From an uncultured Cyclobacteriaceae bacterium (GTDB lineage Bacteria > Bacteroidota > Bacteroidia > Cytophagales > Cyclobacteriaceae): 64,000 nt of DNA. Shown here one piece after another: positions 39,187-47,784 of this stretch; within the stretch, counting starts at the first letter, position 1; every line of letters starts with the position of its first letter. Where the stretch lies: positions 804,944 through 868,943 of the forward strand of contig CALSPM010000005.1 in the NCBI GenBank assembly GCA_943788235.1, in the 5' to 3' direction. Both the position numbers and the translations under genes were made by a program. The notes beneath the pieces are model-generated. The model was not told the origin of the DNA, ran no database searches, and saw nothing but the letters and a program-made list of their open reading frames with translations.

Positions 39187-40059
39187 ATGATTTTTACGAA
39201 TCCTACTTTTGAGAAGATCAGTACCCCACACGGGGGTTCTATTTTAGTAAGGAAATTTTCTTATTTGCCCCGAGATACTCGACCTTATTGGCACTATCAT
39301 CCAGAGTTGGAGTTGGTTTATGTACATGGGGGCAGTGGGAAGCGTCATATTGGAAGTCATTTATCTTATTTTCAAGAGGGAGAACTTGTTTTGATTGGCC
39401 CCAATCTCCCACATCAGGGATTTACCAATAGACTGAGTGGGCACAGTCGTGAAACCGTAGTCCATTGGCCGGCAGATTTTTTAGGACCTGATTTTTTTGA
39501 TGTTCCAGAGATGGCACCCATCAAACGGATGTTTGAATTGTCCAGAAAGGGTTTAGCCTTCACAGGAAAGACTAAACTTGTGGTTGGAGCCAAGTTAGAA
39601 AGGCTTTATGAGTTAAACCATTTTAAACAAGTTACAGGATTACTGGAAATACTTAATGATTTGGCTTTGTCTGATGAATATGTGATGTTGAATGCCGAGG
39701 GCTTTTCGTTGGAGGTAGAAGGGCAAAATAATGATCGCATTAACAAGATTTTTAATCATGTACGTGAGCATTTTCAGGAGTTGATTACTTTGACAGAAAT
39801 TGCGGATTTAGTGAGCATGACTGAGCCTTCTTTTTGTCGTTATTTTAAAAAATTAACAAGTAAAACCTTTATTCAATTTCTAAATGAATATAGATTGGTT
39901 CATGCATCTAAGTTATTGGCAGAAAAAAAGATTAGTATCACTGAAGTTTGCTATGAAAGTGGATTTGGTAATTTTTCTCATTTCAATAAGCAGTTTAAGG
40001 TTTTTACGGGTAAAACTCCTTCACAATATAGGGCTGATTTAAAAGAGATCATTCAATAG
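39187..40059 (+). CDS. AraC family transcriptional regulator with cupin sensor
   Basis: 290 residues. An N-terminal cupin (about 30-95; YWHYHPELELVYVHGGSG, FQEGELVLIGPNLPH) probably binds a sugar or other small ligand. The C-terminal AraC DNA-binding domain (about 190-288) has two helix-turn-helix units (LTEIADLVSMTEPSFCRYFKK and ITEVCYESGFGNFSHFNKQFK split across two helices) and ends KTPSQYRADL. It is transcribed toward galK 0.8 kb away and may control it, which is inference only. Confidence 0.9.
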   Translation: MIFTNPTFEKISTPHGGSILVRKFSYLPRDTRPYWHYHPELELVYVHGGSGKRHIGSHLSYFQEGELVLIGPNLPHQGFTNRLSGHSRETVVHWPADFLGPDFFDVPEMAPIKRMFELSRKGLAFTGKTKLVVGAKLERLYELNHFKQVTGLLEILNDLALSDEYVMLNAEGFSLEVEGQNNDRINKIFNHVREHFQELITLTEIADLVSMTEPSFCRYFKKLTSKTFIQFLNEYRLVHASKLLAEKKISITEVCYESGFGNFSHFNKQFKVFTGKTPSQYRADLKEIIQ

Positions 40060-40521
40060 GATAGGATGATTTCCATTTCAAGACATTTTAAACTGACTTT
40101 ATGGAAGATAGGATAGGGATGCGATTGGGTCAGTGAACCATATAAAGCGCATGTTAATTTTAGAGATAACCTTCGAACAGGCCAAAATTAATCAAATAGA
40201 GTCTTAAATCTTAAGAATACGTTCCAGACCTATCGATTTATTTCTTGGATATGAGTTTTCTTATTGAGTGAAAGGACCTTTTGCGATGCTTGAATAACTT
40301 AAGATTATTTTTTATCCGTTTTGACCTACTTAGGATAGTCTTAGATAACTATATTCTTTAATTATTATTGATGTAATCTCATCAAAATACGATATAATTG
40401 GGTTATAATTTTGACCAAGTTGTGACTTAATTTTTTTTCTGAAACCTCATGAAAGTCTTCTTAAATATGAGAGTTTTTCGATGAAAAAACTGTGATAGAA
40501 GAGTCAAAGTAACTGATTTCC
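40060..40521. other. Gap between the AraC-type regulator and galK region
   Basis: 462 AT-rich bases in which I see no gene, tRNA or clear hairpin. It may carry regulator sites and the promoter for the downstream pair. Confidence 0.5.
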
Positions 40522-40836
40522 ATGACTAAAATCATCAATAGCATGAACAAAAACAGGCATAATTTTAGATCATTTTTAATTATGCTTTCTGTTTGGATAA
40601 TGACTATTCAATCATTGCAGGCTCAAAGCTATGATCCGGAGTTACCCAATAAGGCATTGAAAATTAAGATCAATTTGAACAGTTTTATATTATTTTCCAT
40701 TGATCATCATCAGAAAAGAGTTCTTGAGATCAATCGAATTTATATGGGACTAGATGCCTACGTTTTAGATCACATATTCCTGCAACGGTCTAAAGCGGTT
40801 AATGTTAAAAAAAGAGTATTGACTTATGCGGTTTGA
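40522..40836 (+). CDS. Small possibly secreted protein overlapping galK
   Basis: 104 residues with a plausible signal peptide ending LQAQ (FLIMLSVWIMTIQSLQAQ), then SYDPELPNKALKIKINLN and a short basic tail. No family is recognised. The end overlaps the galK start by 11 bases. The signal peptide and the overlap favour a real gene; the absence of any recognisable domain and its position in a gap speak against it. Confidence 0.4.
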   Translation: MTKIINSMNKNRHNFRSFLIMLSVWIMTIQSLQAQSYDPELPNKALKIKINLNSFILFSIDHHQKRVLEINRIYMGLDAYVLDHIFLQRSKAVNVKKRVLTYAV

Positions 40837-41989
40837 AAAAGAGCTCAGTGAATGGGAAAATGGACCGAAGTACTACCCCATCTGGGTCAATGCGCCAGCA
40901 CGAATCAATCTTATTGGTGAACATACTGATTATAACTATGGATTTGTCTTGCCTGCAGCTATCGATAAAGTCGCCTATTTTTTAATTCAATTAAGAGAGG
41001 ATAATCAATGTAAGGTAGAGGCTAAGGATGTCGGAGATCATTTGATTTTTGATTATCAAGATGACCTAAAACCGTCTGCTAAAAATTGGCAAAACTATTT
41101 TTTGGGCGTAATGCATTATATGAAAAGTAGCGCTAAGGTAAAGCAAGGGTTCAACTTGGTGTTCGAGTCCGACATCCCTACAGGTGCTGGGATGTCTTCT
41201 TCTGCGGCGCTGGCTTGCGGTTTTGGTATGGCTATAAATGAGGCCTATCAATTGGGTTTGAGCAAGCAAGAAATTGCCGAAATCGCGCAACTTGCAGAGC
41301 ACCATTTTGTAGGTGTCAAATGTGGAATTATGGATCAGTATGCCTGTATGTTTGGTATGGAGGGTCATGCACTGAAACTTGATTGCAGGACGCTTCAGTA
41401 TCAATATCAAAAAATTCAATTAGATGATTATCATCTTGTTCTGATCGATTCTAAAGTCAAACATGAGCTCACCTCAACAGAGTACAATAAAAGGAGGGAG
41501 GAGTGCGAAAGGGTAGTTTCAACTTTCAAAAAACAGGATTCTGCCATTGCTACTTTGAGAGATGTAACGCCAGAACATCTTGCGAATTTCGGAAAAGCCT
41601 TGGATTCGGTTGCTTTTAAGCGATGTGACTATGTGATCAATGAAAATAGAAGAGTGGTTGAGGCTTGCCAGGCACTGCATAAGAATGACCTTCAATTATT
41701 TGGGGCATTGATGTATCAATCCCATAAGGGCTTGGCCCATGATTATGAGGTAAGTTGTAAAGAATTAGATTTTTTGGTGGACGCAGCAAGACAATGCGGT
41801 CATATTATTGGGTCAAGAATGATGGGAGGAGGTTTTGGTGGCTGTACCTTAAATATCATAGCGAAATCAAATGCTCAGGAAGTGGTCAACTCCATACTCT
41901 GTAGCTATAAAGAAAAGATGGGTATGGACGGGGAATCATATTTTATTGAAATCAAAGAGAGTTGTAAAATATTGAATAGAGGAGCCTAA
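40826..41989 (+). CDS. galK: Galactokinase
   Basis: 387 residues, GHMP kinase family. Galactokinase signature NAPARINLIGEHTDYNYGFVLP at residues 22-43 (split in two runs here: NAPARINLIGEHTDYN, then YGFVLP), ATP loop PTGAGMSSSAALACGFG and the late GSRMMGGGFGGCTLN. It phosphorylates galactose to galactose 1-phosphate, first step of the Leloir pathway after mutarotation; a mutarotase gene lies 15 kb upstream. No galT or galE is in the window. Length is normal. Confidence 0.96.
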   Translation: MRFEKELSEWENGPKYYPIWVNAPARINLIGEHTDYNYGFVLPAAIDKVAYFLIQLREDNQCKVEAKDVGDHLIFDYQDDLKPSAKNWQNYFLGVMHYMKSSAKVKQGFNLVFESDIPTGAGMSSSAALACGFGMAINEAYQLGLSKQEIAEIAQLAEHHFVGVKCGIMDQYACMFGMEGHALKLDCRTLQYQYQKIQLDDYHLVLIDSKVKHELTSTEYNKRREECERVVSTFKKQDSAIATLRDVTPEHLANFGKALDSVAFKRCDYVINENRRVVEACQALHKNDLQLFGALMYQSHKGLAHDYEVSCKELDFLVDAARQCGHIIGSRMMGGGFGGCTLNIIAKSNAQEVVNSILCSYKEKMGMDGESYFIEIKESCKILNRGA

Positions 41990-42321
41990 GATTGTTAAAA
42001 TCATAAATGATTATTTTCGCTTTAAAGGGAAATCTCTCATCTTAGTTTAATTTCGCAGATTGATTGTAATAACTTCATTATGAGTTATCAGAACATATTT
42101 GTTATTTATATCAATAAGATAAGTGTCCAAACTTTAAAGTTTGATGGTCTGCTAGGAAACCATCAGAATGTACGTTAGGTTGATGAAATCTTTTAAATCT
42201 GGACTATGTACGAGTGATTATTTTATGAAAGTTAGAAATTTGAGGAATATTAATTTTTATTTAAGACTAGCTTTGTACTTTGTTTTTAGCAGCTTTGCTT
42301 GAAAAGTAATTGGGTATTAAA
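41990..42321. other. Gap with palindrome and stem-loop upstream of marC
   Basis: 332 bases without a gene. Inside are a perfect 16-base palindrome CAAACTTTAAAGTTTG (42128-42143) and, directly after it, a stem-loop TGATGGT / ACCATCA (42142-42148 with 42159-42165, ten-base loop). They have no T run, so they are not an ordinary terminator and may be an operator or mRNA leader structure. Confidence 0.4.
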
Positions 42322-42948
42322 ATGGATTTGTTTTTAGTCATCTGTGGTGCGTTGATTTCGGTAATGAATCCTTTGGGGACCGTGCCCATTTTTGTGGGGT
42401 TAACGCAAGAGCATACGACATCAGAAAGAAATAAGATTGCCTTTTGGGCCTCTTTCAATGTTTTGGTTATATTATTGATCTCTTTTTTCGCAGGTAAATT
42501 TATTTTAATATTTTTTGGAATTACCTTAAACTCATTAAAAATTGCAGGGGGATTGATCATTATTTTTTCGGGTTTTTCTTTGTTGACAGGAGCCTTTGCC
42601 AAATCTAAAGGTATGAGCAAAGATTCAGTACAAGAAGACATTAATACCCGTCCAGATATTTCATTAACACCTTTGGCACTTCCTATGATTGCCGGGCCAG
42701 GTGCTATATCATTACTGATTATGTTTAATCAAGAGCATACAGGATTAGTCAATGTCATGATCATCTTGGCGGCCATCGTTATTTCAACTCTTTTCGTTTT
42801 CCTGATACTCAGAAGCTCTTTTGTGATTGTTAAAGCAATGGGCGCCTCAGGGATCAATGCGTTGTCAAGAATCATAGGCTTTATTGTTATCGCTATTGGG
42901 GTTGAGTTCATTACGGTTGCGATAACGAGTATCTTTCACATCAAATAG
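42322..42948 (+). CDS. MarC family integral membrane protein
   Basis: 208 residues from the ATG at 42322; an in-frame TTG at 42310 is possible. Six hydrophobic segments with the family signatures VMNPLGTVPIFVGLTQ near the N-terminus and LALPMIAGPGAISLLIM in the middle. MarC proteins have an LIV/NAAT-type fold; despite the name, a role in multidrug resistance is not supported and the transported substrate is unknown. Confidence 0.9.
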   Translation: MDLFLVICGALISVMNPLGTVPIFVGLTQEHTTSERNKIAFWASFNVLVILLISFFAGKFILIFFGITLNSLKIAGGLIIIFSGFSLLTGAFAKSKGMSKDSVQEDINTRPDISLTPLALPMIAGPGAISLLIMFNQEHTGLVNVMIILAAIVISTLFVFLILRSSFVIVKAMGASGINALSRIIGFIVIAIGVEFITVAITSIFHIK

Positions 42949-43048
42949 ACTTATCTTCTCATCATCCTAGCACGCGTCCTGGGGTAGGTGGGCTAGTTCT
43001 TAATCAGTCAAAGGGGGGATTCATAAAACGAAGAATATATGGAGACAT

Positions 43049-43408
43049 TCAATTATTTAATTCTGAATTTTCTTCTGGTGTCAATAATCTTGAACGAATG
43101 ATAAAACGAACACCCATAGGGATCTCAAGAGAAAAGCTAGCGCCTCTTCCTTCAGTCACATCAACGGTAAGATGGGTATGCTTCCAGTAGTCAAATTGAT
43201 CTTGATTCATATAATAATTGATACCATTTAACTGACCTAATAGGATATCACTTTCATCCAAATACATTTCTCCTTCTTCAAATACCATAGGTGAAGACCC
43301 ATCACAACATCCGCCGCTTTGATGAAAAATCAAGTCTCCGTACTTGGCTTTGAGTTGATCTAATATTGAAGTGGCTGCTTCTGTAATGGCCACACGTTTA
43401 TAATTCAT
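43049..43408 (-). CDS. DUF779 protein
   Basis: 119 residues with the family core FHQSGGCCDGSSPMVFE, a conserved Cys pair, followed by GQLNGINYYMNQDQFDYWKHTHLTVDV and GRGASFSLE. Genes of this family regularly sit beside NAD-dependent aldehyde dehydrogenases, as here (65 bases downstream of one). The function is not known; the Cys-Cys pair suggests metal or redox binding. Confidence 0.92.
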   Translation of the reverse strand: MNYKRVAITEAATSILDQLKAKYGDLIFHQSGGCCDGSSPMVFEEGEMYLDESDILLGQLNGINYYMNQDQFDYWKHTHLTVDVTEGRGASFSLEIPMGVRFIIRSRLLTPEENSELNN

Positions 43409-43421
43409 ATTTTTAAGTTTA

Positions 43422-43459
43422 ATAAGCGAGGCAGTTTCCTTAGAAAATGCCTCGCTTAT
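43422..43459 (-). promoter_or_regulatory. Stem-loop between aldehyde dehydrogenase and DUF779 genes
   Basis: Perfect 12-base stem (43422-43433 with 43448-43459, ATAAGCGAGGCA) with a 14-base loop. On the minus strand it is followed by TTAAACTTAAAAAT rather than a clean T run, so it could be a partial terminator or an mRNA stability element that sets the ratio of the two products. Confidence 0.6.
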
Positions 43460-43473
43460 ACTAGGTTTAAGAA

Positions 43474-44973
43474 TTAAAAGAATCCTAATTTATTTTTGTC
43501 ATAAGAGATCAGCATGTTCTTGGTCTGACGATAATGATTCATCATCATCAAGTGAGTCTCTCTTCCAAATCCTGATTTTTTATAACCTCCAAATGGGGCA
43601 TGTGCCGGATAGGCATGATAACAATTAACCCAAACCCGACCTGCCTTGATCGCACGTGGAATTTGATACAATTGGTGCGCATCTCTAGACCAAACACCAG
43701 CGCCTAAACCATAAAGGGTATCATTGGCAATTTCTAAGGCTTCTGCTTCATCTTTGAATTTGGTTACCGCCACGACTGGGCCAAAAATTTCCTCTTGAAA
43801 AACACGCATTTTGTTGTGTCCTTCCAAAATGGTAGGCTGTATATAGAACCCATTGGCCAAGTCTCCATCTAAATGAGAAGCAGCACCTCCCGAAAGGACC
43901 TTAGCGCCTTCTTCTTTGCCTATCTCTAGATAGGAAAGTATCTTTTCATATTGATCATTGGAGGCTTGTGCACCTACCATGGTGTTGACATCATAGGGAT
44001 TGTCTTGAATGATGGCTTCTGTGCGTTCGATAACTCTTGCCATAAAGGCATCATAGATATCCTCTTGAACTAATAATCGAGAAGGGCAAGTACATACTTC
44101 TCCTTGATTAAAGGCGAAGAGTACGGCTCCTTCAATGGCTTTGTCTAAAAAAGCATCATCAGCATCCATGACAGAATTAAAGAAGATATTAGGGGACTTT
44201 CCGCCTAACTCCATGGTTACAGGATTTAGATTTTTAGAAGCATATTGCATTATCAACTGACCCGTGGTGGTTTCTCCCGTGAAAGCGATTTTGTCAATAC
44301 CCGAATGTGAAGCCAATGGTTTGCCTGCCTCAGGCCCAAAGCCGTGAAGAATATTCACAACACCTGGAGGGAAGACATCGGCTATTTTCTCCACGAGTAG
44401 TGTAGCTGTAGAGGGTGTTTGTTCTGCTGGTTTTAAGATGACACAGTTGCCAGTCGCCAATGCTGGAGGCAGTTTCCAAGACAACATGAGCAATGGAAAA
44501 TTCCAAGGGATGATTTGTCCGATAACACCAAGGGGTTCTTTGAGGTTTAAAGAAACGGTATGGATGTCAAGTTCGGACATAGAACTTTCTTCAGCTCTTA
44601 TGGCTGATGCGAAATAGCGCCAATGATCAACACTCAAAGGAATGTCTGCGTTTAAGGTTTCTCTTATTGGCTTTCCGTTGTCACAGGTTTCTACCAAAGC
44701 GAATTCTTCTAAGTTGGCTTCAATGATATCCGCCACTTTATTAAGCAAGCTCGCACGCTCGGCTGCTGAGGTATTGCCCCAGGCTTCTTTGGCCTTATTG
44801 GCTGCGATTACTGCATGATCTATATCGTCTTTTTGAGATCTTGGATATTTTGCAATCAGGGTATTGTCGATAGGTGAATTATTTTCAAAATATTCATTCC
44901 CAACGGGAGGTACAAATTTCCCACCAATGAAATTTTCGTACTTTTCTTTAAATTTTGGTTTTTTATAGTCCAT
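43474..44973 (-). CDS. NAD-dependent aldehyde dehydrogenase
   Basis: 499 residues of the ExaC/AcoD-type aldehyde dehydrogenase. Key parts: [14 protein letters not shown], the glutamate in [10 protein letters not shown] (residue 255), catalytic Cys 294 in [11 protein letters not shown] and [10 protein letters not shown]. It oxidises short aldehydes such as acetaldehyde with NAD. A DUF779 gene follows in the same direction, the usual partner of this subtype. Confidence 0.95.
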   Translation of the reverse strand: MDYKKPKFKEKYENFIGGKFVPPVGNEYFENNSPIDNTLIAKYPRSQKDDIDHAVIAANKAKEAWGNTSAAERASLLNKVADIIEANLEEFALVETCDNGKPIRETLNADIPLSVDHWRYFASAIRAEESSMSELDIHTVSLNLKEPLGVIGQIIPWNFPLLMLSWKLPPALATGNCVILKPAEQTPSTATLLVEKIADVFPPGVVNILHGFGPEAGKPLASHSGIDKIAFTGETTTGQLIMQYASKNLNPVTMELGGKSPNIFFNSVMDADDAFLDKAIEGAVLFAFNQGEVCTCPSRLLVQEDIYDAFMARVIERTEAIIQDNPYDVNTMVGAQASNDQYEKILSYLEIGKEEGAKVLSGGAASHLDGDLANGFYIQPTILEGHNKMRVFQEEIFGPVVAVTKFKDEAEALEIANDTLYGLGAGVWSRDAHQLYQIPRAIKAGRVWVNCYHAYPAHAPFGGYKKSGFGRETHLMMMNHYRQTKNMLISYDKNKLGFF

Positions 44974-45299
44974 CTTAAAGCTTTTGATAAAAATTAATCC
45001 TACTCTATTATAGATTTTCGGATGCCTCTATACTGATTATTACTGTTAGAGATAATTTATATATCATCACATGTCACAGATCAAGTGCCTATATTTAATT
45101 TTACAAAAATTAATGCGGTATATGCCATAGATAGAGAAGTTAGATATCTAATGATAAGTATTGAATTTATTGAAAATATAATCAAAATAAGGGTTTTATT
45201 TATCTTTTTTTTTAAAATTCGTAATTATATATCATAATAATACAATTTTAATTAATTAGATAACTTTGAAGTTCAGGACTATTCTTACTCCTCATCGAT
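44974..45299. other. Gap upstream of the aldehyde dehydrogenase gene
   Basis: 326 AT-rich bases with no gene seen. It should hold the aldehyde dehydrogenase promoter; on the minus strand TAATTTTTG near 45109-45117 is one base too long for the TAnnTTTG consensus. Confidence 0.4.
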
Positions 45300-45617
45300 T
45301 CAATACATCATCCAGAAACAATCTAGCCAGTCTGTGATCATATGAAAAATTAAGCCCACTGCGATGATTCTAGTTTTACGCCAGAAAAGAGCTAAAATAT
45401 AGATTGAGATCGCCCAGTAGCTGTGAAGTAGATGAAATCCTACACTGCAGCGATCGCTCACAAATACATTAGGAAACATGAGTAAATGATCTAAATCAAC
45501 AGTCATGGTAAGTAAAAGTATGAGCCAAACTTTGGGCCAATGTGTTCTAAAAAAAAACCATGCAATAAGGCCTGGAGCTAAAATATGCAATATGTAATGG
45601 ACGATGATTTGAAGCAA
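45300..45617 (-). CDS. DUF6122 family membrane protein
   Basis: 105 residues with three to four hydrophobic helices and the conserved polar residues of the family: VHYILHILAPGLIAWFFF, TVDLDHLLMFPNVF, RCSVGFHLLHSYW and HMITDWLDC. The His and Asp pattern resembles small membrane-bound metal-dependent hydrolases (YdjM-like). Typical of Bacteroidota; no proven role. Confidence 0.82.
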   Translation of the reverse strand: MLQIIVHYILHILAPGLIAWFFFRTHWPKVWLILLLTMTVDLDHLLMFPNVFVSDRCSVGFHLLHSYWAISIYILALFWRKTRIIAVGLIFHMITDWLDCFWMMY

Positions 45618-45739
45618 AATGAATTAATGATTAGATAAGCAATTTATTTTATTGGATGGGGGGAAGAGCATATTGGGAATTTGATGGACGCATTCTTATT
45701 TGATTTGATTAAATTTAAATAGAACCAAAGAAATTTAGG

Positions 45740-47761
45740 ATGAAAGCGTTGCTAAATGTATTATTTATTTGTTCCGGATTTTTAATTTTTGCTCAAAAGG
45801 GGTTGGATGATTTTTTATCTTATTCATTCCCATCCCATCTCAAGGCAGCCGACCACATAGGTAAGATTGCATGGGTAGTCAATGAGAAGGGCATTCGTAA
45901 TGTTTATTCGGCTCAAGCTCCGGCATATAAGGCCGTAAAGGAGACTCAGTATTTTTTAGATGACGGGATTGAGATCAGCCAGCTATTATTTTATGGAGCT
46001 GATCTTATTTTTGTGCGGGGAAGTGTCCCCAATAGGGAAGGGGAGTTTCCCAATCCTTATTTAGACGTTAAAGGGACTGATCAAGCTATTTTTTTATCTA
46101 GTAATAAAAGAGTTCAGAAACTAACGGAAGGTAGTGGACCCTTGCTTAGAGGTGAGGTCATGTGTTTCATTAATAAAGGTCAAATCTATGAATATGATTT
46201 TACCGAGAAATTAGCCCGACAACTCTTTATCACTCGGGGACAAATTGGATCCCTTCGATTGTCTCCTGATGAAAATAAATTAGCTTTTATAAGTCATAGA
46301 GGTGATCATGCCTTTCTGGGTATTTATGATTTCAACGATCAGAGCATTACGTATCCAGATCCAACCGTAGATATCGATAGTGATCCGGTTTGGTCTCCCG
46401 AAAGTAATCAGATCGCTGTATTGCGAAGGCCTTATGATCCACGCTTAATGTTTATTTCTAAGTTAGCGGCACAGCCCTTTTCAATCCGACTCATCAATAT
46501 TGAGGATGGGAAAAGTAAAACCTTGTGGCAAGCTGATGAAGGTAAGGGGAGCGCATTTTATGGATTATCTAGTGGGCAACAGTTGTTTTGGATGCTGAAT
46601 AATGAAATTATATTTCCATGGGAAAAAGAAGGCTGGTTACATTTATATGCGGTCTCAACTAAAGAGGGGAAAGCTAAGCTATTAACATCTGGCAATTTTG
46701 AAATACAGCATGTGAGTCAATCTCCGGATCGATCCTTTCTTTTATTTTCGAGTAATCGAGGGGATCTCAATCGTCAGCATATAGGAAAATGGAAAGACTC
46801 AAAAATAACGCAAATCACGAAGGGGAAGGGAATTGAATGGTCCCCTGTGAGCGATGGGTTGGGAAATAATTTTGCTTTAGGTTCTTCCGGTCTAGAGCCT
46901 GCGGCTGTGAAGCGTTTGGAGCAAGGTAAAATAAATACTATTTTTTCTTCTGAAGATTATCCCAGCTCAGATTTAACATTACCTGAGGCAGTAGTATTTT
47001 CAGCGGTAGACGATGTCAAAATTCATGGACAGTTGTTTTTACCAAAAGGATTAAAAACCGATCAGAAAAAACCAGCCTTATTATTTTTTCATGGGGGGTC
47101 AAGAAGACAAATGTTATTGGGCTTTCATCACCGTGATTATTATCATTATGCTTATGCGCTGAATCAATATTTGGCTTCGAAGGGATATGTTGTGCTGTCG
47201 GTCAATTACCGCAGCGGTACGGGTTATGGCTTGAAATTTCGAGAAGCGCTGAATTATGGGGCAGGAGGAAATAGTGAATTTAATGATGTCCTTGCAGCAG
47301 GTCTTTTTTTACAAAACCATCCCAATGTAGATGTGACTAAAATAGGTTTATGGGGAGGTTCTTATGGTGGATACCTGACAGCTATGGGGTTAGCAAGAGC
47401 CTCAGATATGTTTGCTGCAGGCGTTGACATTCATGGCGTTATGAACTGGAATGTAATCATCAAAAATTTTATGCCGAGTTATGAGGCCTTGGAACATCCT
47501 GATTTTGCCAAATTAGCCTACGATTCAAGTCCAATTGCCCATATGGATACCTGGCGTTCTCCCGTTTTACTTATCCATGGGGATGATGATCGAAATGTGC
47601 CCTTTAGCGAATCAGTTGATAAAATAAAGGCTCTTCGAGAAGAAAAAGTCTACTATGAGCAATTGGTTTTTCCTGATGAAGTTCACGGATTTTTGTTACA
47701 TCAGAGCTGGATTGATGCCTGTAAAGCTACGGTCGATTTTTTCGACCGTATGCTGGAATAG
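45740..47761 (+). CDS. S9 family prolyl oligopeptidase/dipeptidyl peptidase
   Basis: 673 residues with a signal peptide (LNVLFICSGFLIFAQ). The N-terminal two thirds form a WD/TolB-like propeller (LRLSPDENKLAFISHRGD, SPDRSFLLFSSNRGDL). The C-terminal hydrolase has the nucleophile Ser 541 in GLWGGSYGGYL, the acid in LLIHGDDDRNVPF and the histidine in DEVHGFLLH. It cleaves short peptides, probably in the periplasm. Faces the Gfo/Idh/MocA gene with a 23-base gap. Confidence 0.93.
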   Translation: MKALLNVLFICSGFLIFAQKGLDDFLSYSFPSHLKAADHIGKIAWVVNEKGIRNVYSAQAPAYKAVKETQYFLDDGIEISQLLFYGADLIFVRGSVPNREGEFPNPYLDVKGTDQAIFLSSNKRVQKLTEGSGPLLRGEVMCFINKGQIYEYDFTEKLARQLFITRGQIGSLRLSPDENKLAFISHRGDHAFLGIYDFNDQSITYPDPTVDIDSDPVWSPESNQIAVLRRPYDPRLMFISKLAAQPFSIRLINIEDGKSKTLWQADEGKGSAFYGLSSGQQLFWMLNNEIIFPWEKEGWLHLYAVSTKEGKAKLLTSGNFEIQHVSQSPDRSFLLFSSNRGDLNRQHIGKWKDSKITQITKGKGIEWSPVSDGLGNNFALGSSGLEPAAVKRLEQGKINTIFSSEDYPSSDLTLPEAVVFSAVDDVKIHGQLFLPKGLKTDQKKPALLFFHGGSRRQMLLGFHHRDYYHYAYALNQYLASKGYVVLSVNYRSGTGYGLKFREALNYGAGGNSEFNDVLAAGLFLQNHPNVDVTKIGLWGGSYGGYLTAMGLARASDMFAAGVDIHGVMNWNVIIKNFMPSYEALEHPDFAKLAYDSSPIAHMDTWRSPVLLIHGDDDRNVPFSESVDKIKALREEKVYYEQLVFPDEVHGFLLHQSWIDACKATVDFFDRMLE

Positions 47762-47784
47762 TTTTATTCCCAAAAGCCGACTCC

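Noticed and set aside
41066..41419. Minus-strand reading inside galK
   Set aside because: It is a shadow of a well-conserved kinase gene with normal codon use.
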